Positions 8,284-15,721 of a stretch of 64,000 nt of DNA are shown here, piece by piece (the stretch's first letter is position 1; every line of letters starts with the position of its first letter). Origin of the DNA: an uncultured Porphyromonadaceae bacterium (GTDB lineage Bacteria; Bacteroidota; Bacteroidia; Bacteroidales; Muribaculaceae); the NCBI GenBank assembly GCA_947175645.1, contig CAMWNP010000008.1, positions 39,454 to 103,453 on the forward strand, written 5' to 3'. The position numbers and the translations under genes are program-made. The notes beneath the pieces are model-generated. The model did no database searches. It was not told the origin of the DNA and saw nothing but the letters and a program-made list of their open reading frames with translations.

Positions 8284-9711
8284 TTACTTTCGGAGAATTT
8301 TTCGGTTCAGTGTTTTGTTATCGGTGGTCGTCACACGCAGCAGAAGTATGTCCCGGGAGCCTGTGGAGAGAGTGGCGGTGGTGGCGTCCGGCGCTGTCCG
8401 GGCAATGAGGTGGCCCGACAGATCAAACAGGGCGACCTCTGTCATGGGTATGTCACAGGTCACTGTGATGAGGTTTCCGTTGAATTCCACGTTCAGGTAT
8501 CCGTTCTCTTCACTGCCGGTGGCTATGGGTTCATCGGTACTCATGTCGGTCACACGGAATTCTTTCCATTGTGGAGTTGACCGGAACTCTTCAGCAAGTG
8601 TGGCGGATGATACGTTCAGGCTGACATTTTCCTGCGGCGTCTGGTGCCATACGTTCTCGCCCAGTGCGGGAGCCTGTTCCATCCCTTCCTTAACGGTAAT
8701 GCTTTCCAGTGATTCCCACTGCTGCATGGCGTTGTCACCCAGATAGTTGAGGGTAGATGGAAGAGTTACAGTTCCGGCACTTTTCCAGTTGGCCATCCCA
8801 TAGTCACCGATGGTTTCAACCGCTGTGTTGCTGATGAAATCCTCATGGGCGGGATTTATTGAGGTCAGTCCGGCCAGTGATAGTGTGGCAATACCGGTAA
8901 GAGTTGACGGCAGCAGGAGTCGGGTGAGTGAACTGTCGCCGAAGAAGAATGCTTCGGGGAGTGTGGTCACACCTTCCGGAAGTGTGGCGAGGGTCAGGTC
9001 AGGACATTCTGAAAAAGCCCCTTTCCCGAGTGTTTTCAGTGACTTCATCTGCTGGAGGTCCGCTGTCAGGAGCGACGTGCCGGAGAATGCGTAATCGCCA
9101 ATTTCTTTCAGTTGAGCCGTAAAGGGATAGTCTGTCAGGGAGGTGCAACCGTTGAAAGCATGGTCGGAGATGACTGTCACGCCGGAAGCCTCCACGGCAG
9201 TAAGGGCAGTGCATCCTTCAAAGGCGCTTGCTCCTATTTCTGTTACGGAGGGTGACAGGATGACGGTGTGGAGAGTGGCTACATCTTTGGCCATATATGG
9301 GGGAAGGGCTGAGATGTTGGCTGTAACGGTAAGTTTCTCAAGGTTCGTACCGGCAAGTGCGGCTTCGCCTATTGTGGTTGTATTTCCGCTGATTGTCAGG
9401 TTTTTAACCGTTGATCCGAACAGGGCGAAAGGGGGTAGGGCACGTGGGGCTGAAACTCCTGAACCGTTGCGTGTGGGATTACCTTTGTAGGGTACTATTT
9501 CCGCGTCGATTACCAGAGTGGTCAGATCAGGCATACGGTCGGCGATGAAGTCAAAGTCGGTCACGTCCATCTGTCCGTTGACTGTAAGTGACGTCATATC
9601 CGTGTGTTCACCGACAAGCGCACGCAATCCGCCGGGGGTGCAATCAATCACCTCGGCTAACGCAGTAACATCTACAATAAGGAATAATATGTAACAAAGC
9701 AAATGCCTCAA
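8284..9711 (-). CDS. Secreted leucine-rich-repeat (BspA/LRR_5-like) protein
   Basis: About 475 residues from the chosen TTG start at 9711, which gives a compact signal peptide (MRHLLCYILFLIVDVTALA, cut before EV). A longer reading up to 9750 would begin inside the -7 promoter box and is rejected. The body consists of BspA-type repeats with units such as IGASAFEGCTAL and ISDHAFNGCTSL. The last 70 residues form a small beta domain (VALFDLSGHLIART, then NRKILRK at the very end) resembling C-terminal sorting or anchoring tails of Bacteroidota secreted proteins. Likely surface-located binding protein; ligand unknown. It is the first gene of the operon with the DUF2723 protein, deacetylase and QueG. 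Confidence 0.75.
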   Translation of the reverse strand: MRHLLCYILFLIVDVTALAEVIDCTPGGLRALVGEHTDMTSLTVNGQMDVTDFDFIADRMPDLTTLVIDAEIVPYKGNPTRNGSGVSAPRALPPFALFGSTVKNLTISGNTTTIGEAALAGTNLEKLTVTANISALPPYMAKDVATLHTVILSPSVTEIGASAFEGCTALTAVEASGVTVISDHAFNGCTSLTDYPFTAQLKEIGDYAFSGTSLLTADLQQMKSLKTLGKGAFSECPDLTLATLPEGVTTLPEAFFFGDSSLTRLLLPSTLTGIATLSLAGLTSINPAHEDFISNTAVETIGDYGMANWKSAGTVTLPSTLNYLGDNAMQQWESLESITVKEGMEQAPALGENVWHQTPQENVSLNVSSATLAEEFRSTPQWKEFRVTDMSTDEPIATGSEENGYLNVEFNGNLITVTCDIPMTEVALFDLSGHLIARTAPDATTATLSTGSRDILLLRVTTTDNKTLNRKILRK

Positions 9712-9738
9712 AGCAAGTTCATTAAAGGATATCAACCA

Positions 9739-9746
9739 CAAAAGTA
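9739..9746 (-). promoter_or_regulatory. -7 box for the LRR-DUF2723-deacetylase-queG operon
   Basis: TACTTTTG on the minus strand fits TAnnTTTG. Transcription would begin near 9735, about 24 nt before the TTG start chosen for the repeat protein. No good -33 box was found. This box decides the start codon because the longer frame would begin upstream of the message. Confidence 0.5.
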
Positions 9747-9855
9747 GCAATTTTTCACGAATCTACTGTAAAACAAACAATTAAAAATAATTAATATCGG
9801 CATAATCCGGATGTGCTTACATCCGTTAAGAATAACAGATGCCGGCAAACGCTAC

Positions 9856-10851
9856 CTATAAGTTTTTGTACCTGACAACCCAATATCCGTTACGGTTATC
9901 ACCCTTACGTTCCAGCCAACCACATTCTTTCATCCTGAGGATGATTTTCTTCACCCCGCTTTCGGAAATACCAATTTTTTCCGCAAGTTCTACCCGGGTC
10001 AACCGCGGGTTGTCCTGTAGAAGATGCAACAGCGTAATCTCAGATTTTTGGGGTACTTTTTTGGGTACTTTTTGGGTCACTTTTTTGGGTACTTTTATTC
10101 GGGTACCGGTTTCTAAGGTCTTTAATATCTCATTCAGCATGAAGTCGATGAAAGGACCTGACTGACCTTCCGCAGTGGACAGGGCTATGGCATCGTAATA
10201 TGCCTGCTGATTAGCATAAACCATATTTTCCACCGGCAGATGTTCAAACAGAGGGTTAAGCCTGCCAAGAATCAATGACTGCCACAATCTTCCGGTCCGT
10301 CCATTACCATCAGAAAACGGATGTATGAACTCAAATTCATAATGGAATACGCATGAGCGTATCAACAGATGATCTTGGGATTTTTTCAACCAACAAAACA
10401 GGTTGTCCATCAGTTCCGAAACACGTTGGAATGGAGGTGCCATGTGAACAAGTCCGGTATCTCCAAACACACCTACTCCTCCTCTGCGATATCTTCCCGC
10501 ATCATCACTCAGAGCCTCCATCATAATGCCATGGGCCTTTAGTAAATCTTTCTCTGAAAATGGGTTTAATTGATGGAATATGTCATAAACCCGAATGGCA
10601 TTTTTAACCTCCCGGATCTGACGGATTGGTGCGATGACTTGCTTACCATTGATAATGTCTCGGACTTCCTCCTCACTCAATGTATTTCCCTCAATGGCAA
10701 GAGACGAGTGGATGGTTTTCACACGGTTAGCCTTGCGCAACTTAAGTTCCTGCTCTCTTTCGATGGCAATGTTGTGTCGTTCCAGAAGCGCGGATATCTC
10801 TGCAATTTTATTGATTGCATCTGCTGAAACGGTGAAGGGGGGATTTGTCAT
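9856..10851 (-). CDS. Fic-domain AMP-transferase with C-terminal winged helix
   Basis: 331 residues. The Fic catalytic motif HPFSDGNGRTGR is complete at 177-188, including the catalytic His and the ATP-phosphate-binding GNGR. An upstream S50-x3-E54-G55-N56 motif matches the inhibitory helix of class II Fic proteins, so the enzyme is probably self-restrained. Family members usually transfer AMP to Ser, Thr or Tyr of a target protein. The C-terminal 70 residues look like a winged-helix DNA-binding domain (TRVELAEKIGISESGVKKI), joined by a lysine-rich linker with repeated KVPKK/KVTQK units (about 252-269). It has its own -7 box and no partner antitoxin gene beside it. Target unknown. Confidence 0.9.
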   Translation of the reverse strand: MTNPPFTVSADAINKIAEISALLERHNIAIEREQELKLRKANRVKTIHSSLAIEGNTLSEEEVRDIINGKQVIAPIRQIREVKNAIRVYDIFHQLNPFSEKDLLKAHGIMMEALSDDAGRYRRGGVGVFGDTGLVHMAPPFQRVSELMDNLFCWLKKSQDHLLIRSCVFHYEFEFIHPFSDGNGRTGRLWQSLILGRLNPLFEHLPVENMVYANQQAYYDAIALSTAEGQSGPFIDFMLNEILKTLETGTRIKVPKKVTQKVPKKVPQKSEITLLHLLQDNPRLTRVELAEKIGISESGVKKIILRMKECGWLERKGDNRNGYWVVRYKNL

Positions 10852-10902
10852 AAGCCTTTTGTTGATCTAAGAGAGTACTAAAATTATAAATTGCTCCTGA
10901 GA

Positions 10903-10910
10903 CAAAGTTA
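10903..10910 (-). promoter_or_regulatory. -7 box for the Fic gene
   Basis: TAACTTTG on the minus strand lies about 50 nt upstream of the Fic start codon. No convincing -33 box was found. The AT-rich stretch around it holds no gene. Confidence 0.5.
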
Positions 10911-11015
10911 ATTATTTTTTCTGAGAATACAGTATAACGGACCAGATTTTAAATGTCAAACGGCGATGCATCAAGTGAATGACGCACCGCCGTTGTGGGA
11001 TTATTCCGAAAGGAA

Positions 11016-13970
11016 TCAGAGTTCTTTGTATTCGGTTACGGATTTTATTCCTTTCTGACCGAAATATGCTTCAAGATTACCTTTGAGGAGAAGATGTTTC
11101 TTGTATACATCGGGGTGATCCTGAAGATTGAGTGCAGTGCGGACATCGTTGTTGGGAAGTTGCACGGGGACGCACTTGGCAAGATCAGTCTCAGAGGGTG
11201 ATGCCGCCACAAGGAGGTTTGTTTTGACGGTGGCTTCGTTGTTGAACTTAGCGGTATCGTAACTCTTACCTTCGATCCAGCCGACAACGTAGCAGTCAAC
11301 CCAGACGCCTGTACCACTGGTTCCGGCGAGGACGTCAGCGATGGTGTAGGGTGAGGTTTCCGTTCCGTTACCGGGGTCATCTGCGGGGGGAGTGACAGGG
11401 GGGTCGCCACCGCCACCGTCAAGCAGATATTCTGAAACTGACTTCATACCCATCTGACCGAAATATTTCTCAATCGAGCCTTTCAGTTTGACTTTCTGCT
11501 TGTAGTTTTCAGGATGATCCTTGAGGTTGAGGGCTGTGCGGACTGAGCCTGAAGGCAACTGGATTGGAATACATTTGCTGAGATCGGTTTCATCAGGTGT
11601 GGCTGCCAGCAGGAGATTGGTCTGCACAGTGGCGTCAGCGTTGAATTGTGCGGTATCGTAGGTTTTGTCAGCGATCCATCCTACGATATATCCTTCGATC
11701 CAAACAGAGGAACCGGTGGCGGTGCCTGCGATTACCTGACCCACGGTGAAGGGATCGCTTTCCGAGCCGGCGCCGGTGGAGGGACCGGGATCAGGCTCGG
11801 TGCCTGAGCCGGGACCGAATGAGGGAGTGCCGCTCATTTCATAGAGATAGGGGAGGTATCCGTTTTCCTGGGCGGAGTCGTATGCACCGAAGGAGTTGTA
11901 GTTTTTAGAGTACTGGATGTATTTACCGTTACCAACGTTGGTGATCTTGAAAGTTCCGTCGCTCTGGCGCACGGGGTTCCACACGAAAGTGTTGTCACCG
12001 GCAATCAGGGAGGTGGACAACTGGAAACTTGTGTAGGTGCCGCTCATGTAGAGGTAGCGACCTTTGGAGTCAACGATGTTGTAACCTCCGGCTGTGGCCA
12101 CGAAGAGGAATGCGTTATCTTCCACAGACTGGATGGTGCCGTTGCTTTCAGTTACATTGGCGCTGTAAAGATATCCGTAGGATGCGGTTGCGTTGGTCAC
12201 GGGAGTACCGCAGATGCCGTCGGCATAGAGCATGTAGCCTTTACCTCCGATAACGGAAGAAGCCAGGGTGAAGGTTACGTTGCCTGAGGGTTCGGGAGTG
12301 TCGTTTCCTGAGCCTTCAAGTGAGTATTCTGTGATTGTTTTCAGACCCATCTGGCCGAAGTATTTCTCAACGGAGCCGAGCAGAGCCACCTGTTTCTTGT
12401 AGTTTTCAGGGTGAGTCTGGAGGTTAAGGGCAGTACGTACGGCTCCGGAGGGCAACTGTACGGGAATACATTTTGCTGGGTCGGTCTCGTCCGGGGTGGG
12501 AGCGAGAATGAGGTTTGTCTGGACAGTAGCGTTGGGGTTGAATTCAGCGGTGTCGTAAGTCTTGTCGGCGATCCAACCTACAATGTAGCCTGCTACCCAA
12601 ACAGAAGAACCGGATGCTGTACCCGAGAGGACCTGACCTACGTTGAAGGGAGATGCTTTCTGACCGTCACCGTCGGGAATTGTAGCGCCTTCAGGTGTCA
12701 CGCCTTCTATTTTCCATTCGGAGGTGGTGCCATAGTTGTCAAGTACGGCGTAAGTGCTCATCAGGGTACCGAAGTTACCGCTTACCCAGATCTGTTTGCC
12801 GTAGTTTTCGGGGTGGGTCATGAGGTTACCGTATTCGCGGAGTGATGAGCCGGCGGGGAGTTCGATGATAAGACACCGGGTGAAATCCTTGCAGTCTGCA
12901 TCGGGAGCGATGACCAGAGTGTTGTTCATGGCAACATCCGCGCCCCATTCAATATCTTCATCAGAGGTGATTTCGGTTACGGCGGGAGCGACGGCACCGG
13001 CGATGTAGCCTGTTACCCAGCCTGATGCGGCCTGATTGTTCTGAATCAGAGTGATTACGTCAGCCACGGCGAACGGATTGTTCTGTGTTCCCTGGTTTTC
13101 GGTGGGGTTACCTATGTTCATGAGGCCTTCGGCATCGTTGAGGAGCAACTGCCATCCGCTTGTGCCGTAGTAACTCAGGATGCCCACAACGTCGAGTTTC
13201 TTTTCGGGAACGATCATGTTCCAGAAACGGGCGTAGCCGCTGGTTCGTACGTTGATTGTACCGCCGCTAACGTTCAGAGCCTGGTTGTAGCCGCTTGAAT
13301 GGTATTCGTCAACGAGGGTAGTTCCGGGGTTTGCGAACTGGCAGTCGTTGAAGCGCACCAGTTGGCCCTGGTACTTGCGGAGTTCCTCAGGAGAAGATCC
13401 GATCATGCTGAAGTCCTTGATGACCAGCGTGTCGATTTTCTCCGGTTCGGGGAGTCCGTTCAGTTCGGTGTGTTCGTTGAACAGGGCGGGAGCCATGAAA
13501 GATGTTTCCCAGCAGTTGCCCTGGTCATACCATTCGGGGAATCCGAACTGTTGCATACCGTTGTATTTTCCAACGAACATGCCGGTGGCGTCGATGACGA
13601 CTTCCTGCCCCTGGCGGTAGTTCATGTAGAGGTTATACTGGTTGATGGAGAGTGCGATGGCGGCAGTCTCGTCCTGAATGTAAAGACATTTGAATATGTT
13701 GCCGTCATAGTCGCTTGAAATGACCCGTCCGCGGATAATGTAGTGTTCTCCGGCGTGCTCGCCTTCCTCTATTGTGCCAACTTCCGTGCAGTAGTTGGTT
13801 TCATCCTGCCAGTACTTCTCTTTGAGTTGGGCAATGGTGGTGTTCACCTTGTCGGCATTGGCTGCCACGGGAACTTTCATCTCCGGGGTGTCGAAGTCAT
13901 CCTGACATCCCGAGAATCCGAGTGAGGCAACCGCCAAAAATCCGTATAATAATTTTTTGAATGTTTTCAT
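11016..13970 (-). CDS. Modular surface lipoprotein with DUF5689-like domain and repeated OB-like modules
   Basis: 984 residues with a lipoprotein signal (lipobox GFSGC, Cys22). Order of parts: DUF5689-like region (about 35-290), a divergent OB-like module (298-423), an OB/DUF6359-like module (440-553), a trefoil-like module (563-713), a proline/glycine linker, then two more OB-like modules (739-852 and 873-984). The last three OB-like modules share blocks such as GYIVGWIADKTYDTA, VQTNLLLA, CIPVQLP and YFGQMGMKS. Family names are recalled, not searched. It is the last gene of an operon with a paralogous lipoprotein 12 nt upstream and a TonB-dependent receptor before that, so it probably captures a ligand for the receptor. 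The ligand is unknown; an OB fold suggests oligosaccharide or nucleic acid. Confidence 0.75.
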   Translation of the reverse strand: MKTFKKLLYGFLAVASLGFSGCQDDFDTPEMKVPVAANADKVNTTIAQLKEKYWQDETNYCTEVGTIEEGEHAGEHYIIRGRVISSDYDGNIFKCLYIQDETAAIALSINQYNLYMNYRQGQEVVIDATGMFVGKYNGMQQFGFPEWYDQGNCWETSFMAPALFNEHTELNGLPEPEKIDTLVIKDFSMIGSSPEELRKYQGQLVRFNDCQFANPGTTLVDEYHSSGYNQALNVSGGTINVRTSGYARFWNMIVPEKKLDVVGILSYYGTSGWQLLLNDAEGLMNIGNPTENQGTQNNPFAVADVITLIQNNQAASGWVTGYIAGAVAPAVTEITSDEDIEWGADVAMNNTLVIAPDADCKDFTRCLIIELPAGSSLREYGNLMTHPENYGKQIWVSGNFGTLMSTYAVLDNYGTTSEWKIEGVTPEGATIPDGDGQKASPFNVGQVLSGTASGSSVWVAGYIVGWIADKTYDTAEFNPNATVQTNLILAPTPDETDPAKCIPVQLPSGAVRTALNLQTHPENYKKQVALLGSVEKYFGQMGLKTITEYSLEGSGNDTPEPSGNVTFTLASSVIGGKGYMLYADGICGTPVTNATASYGYLYSANVTESNGTIQSVEDNAFLFVATAGGYNIVDSKGRYLYMSGTYTSFQLSTSLIAGDNTFVWNPVRQSDGTFKITNVGNGKYIQYSKNYNSFGAYDSAQENGYLPYLYEMSGTPSFGPGSGTEPDPGPSTGAGSESDPFTVGQVIAGTATGSSVWIEGYIVGWIADKTYDTAQFNADATVQTNLLLAATPDETDLSKCIPIQLPSGSVRTALNLKDHPENYKQKVKLKGSIEKYFGQMGMKSVSEYLLDGGGGDPPVTPPADDPGNGTETSPYTIADVLAGTSGTGVWVDCYVVGWIEGKSYDTAKFNNEATVKTNLLVAASPSETDLAKCVPVQLPNNDVRTALNLQDHPDVYKKHLLLKGNLEAYFGQKGIKSVTEYKEL
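11019..12653 (-). repeat. Three OB/DUF6359-like coding repeats
   Basis: Three copies of a module of about 114 codons lie at 12312-12653, 11415-11756 and 11019-11354. The first two are the closest pair and share long identical peptide blocks (GWIADKTYDTA, RTALNL, HPENYK, YFGQMG). A fourth related copy lies in the next gene at 14454-14798. The pattern indicates duplication inside the gene, with a trefoil-like module inserted between copies one and two. Confidence 0.8.
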
Positions 13971-13982
13971 GTCCTTGTCCTG

Positions 13983-15710
13983 TTATAGTTTTTCGTAGAG
14001 TGAAGGTAACACGGCACCCTCCTGGGTTGAGTCATAACTGCCGAAGGAGGTGTAGTTGGGGGAATACTGAATCCATTTGTTCATCCCTTTGTTCTTGATG
14101 GTGAAAGTTCCGTCGGCGTTAGGTGTGATATCCCACCAGGCTGCGTTGCTGTCACTGATCTGTGCGCTGAGGTTGAAAGAGTTGTATGTTCCTTCCTGAT
14201 AGAGATAACGGCTGTCAGAAGTCTGCTGGATTGTGTAGCCTTTGTCTGTAGCCGTCAGGATGAACGATTTGTCTTCGCTCATTGTGATGACATCCCCTTC
14301 GGGAGTGGCGGCGGCAACGTAGAGCCAGCCGTAGGTTTTGTCGGCTGCAATGGGCTGTGCCACCTGTGTTCCGGCAACAATCAGATACTGTTTTCCGGAG
14401 GTTACGGCGGTTACTTTCTTGAATTGCACTCCTTCAACGGGAGCGGGAGTCACTCCGTCGATGACATATTCAGTGACGGATTTGATGCCGGCAGTTCCGA
14501 AGTATGCCTCGATATTTCCCTTGAGGGCCACCTCTTTCTTGTAGTTGCCGGGGTTTGTCTGGAGATTGAGGGCGGTGCGAACATCTCCGGAGGGTAACTG
14601 AACGGGGATACAGTTGTTTATGTCGGTTTCATCGGCAGAGGCGGCTAACAGGAGGTTTGTCTGCACTGTGGCAGCGGCAGAGAGAACACCGGTGTCGAAA
14701 CTCTTGTCTGCGATGTAGCCGACGATGAATCCCTTAACCCATACGGAAGTGCCTGAAGCAGAGCCGTTTGCCACCTGAGTAACGGTGAAGGGACTTTCAG
14801 CGGTGCCGTTGCCGTCGCCGGGGCCCGGTTCGGGGATGTCAGGCACGGCATCGGGGTCGTAGTTCAGGAGTGATTCGGCGTCGATGAGCACCATCTGGAA
14901 GTCAGTTCCGTAGAAACTGAGGATGCCGACAACATCTCCATAGCCGTAAGGAAGAAGGTCGTAAGAGAAGTCGCTGTAGGCGGAATTACGGACAAGCAGT
15001 TTGTTTCCGTTCTCATCGACAATGTTGCGGTTTGCGCTGGCGGTGCCGGCGAATTCCTTTCCGGCATCTTCCCAACGTACGTTGTTGATGCGGATCAGAC
15101 GGCTTGTCCAACTGAGCAACTTGTCATGATTGTTCTTGATTTCATTGAGTTCGGGAATCGTGACCAGAGCGGTGTCGACCTTAGCGGGATCAGGGAGTCC
15201 GTTCTGGAAAGCGTGTGAAGTGAGCACATCTTCCTCCATGAAAGTGGTTTCATAGGTGTTGCCGGCGGCATACCATTCCGGGGCGCCGAGTTGCTGCAGA
15301 CCGTTGTATTTTCCGATGTGCATACCGGTAGCACGTACCAGCACCTTCTGACCGAACTTGTAGGTTTTGTAGATGTCCTTCATGTTAACGCTGATTGTGA
15401 GTGCACCTGACTCATCCTCGATAACGAAGTTTTTGTAGATGTTGCCTGAGGCATCCGAAGAGACCACGCGGCCTTCGATGATGTAATCCTCACCGGTGGC
15501 CTCGTTGACACCAATCTCGGTGCAATAGTTGCGGGCCTCGTCCCAGTAGGCTTCCTTGAGGTCGGCAATGGAGATGTTGGCTTCCATTCCCGCCGGTGCT
15601 TCGGGGATGACCATGGGGGGCAACTCGAAGTCGTTGTCACAACTGATGAGACCGATTACACCCATCAGCAGGGCTATGCTATAGAAAAATCTTTTTTTCA
15701 TGTTGTTCAC
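13983..15710 (-). CDS. Modular surface lipoprotein, paralogue of the downstream one
   Basis: 575 residues with lipobox GLISC (Cys24). The start may be either the first ATG or the ATG three codons later at 15701. Parts in order: DUF5689-like region (about 37-285), proline-rich linker, one OB/DUF6359-like module (305-419, with GFIVGYIADKSFDT and CIPVQLPSGDVRTALNLQ), and a C-terminal trefoil-like module (427-575, with WIQYSPNYTSFGSYDS). Both shared modules match parts of the neighbouring 984-residue lipoprotein, so the two arose by duplication and reshuffling. It begins 11 nt after the TonB-dependent receptor gene and is probably its main surface partner. Function unproven. Confidence 0.75.
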   Translation of the reverse strand: MNNMKKRFFYSIALLMGVIGLISCDNDFELPPMVIPEAPAGMEANISIADLKEAYWDEARNYCTEIGVNEATGEDYIIEGRVVSSDASGNIYKNFVIEDESGALTISVNMKDIYKTYKFGQKVLVRATGMHIGKYNGLQQLGAPEWYAAGNTYETTFMEEDVLTSHAFQNGLPDPAKVDTALVTIPELNEIKNNHDKLLSWTSRLIRINNVRWEDAGKEFAGTASANRNIVDENGNKLLVRNSAYSDFSYDLLPYGYGDVVGILSFYGTDFQMVLIDAESLLNYDPDAVPDIPEPGPGDGNGTAESPFTVTQVANGSASGTSVWVKGFIVGYIADKSFDTGVLSAAATVQTNLLLAASADETDINNCIPVQLPSGDVRTALNLQTNPGNYKKEVALKGNIEAYFGTAGIKSVTEYVIDGVTPAPVEGVQFKKVTAVTSGKQYLIVAGTQVAQPIAADKTYGWLYVAAATPEGDVITMSEDKSFILTATDKGYTIQQTSDSRYLYQEGTYNSFNLSAQISDSNAAWWDITPNADGTFTIKNKGMNKWIQYSPNYTSFGSYDSTQEGAVLPSLYEKL

Positions 15711-15721
15711 GGATTAAAAAG

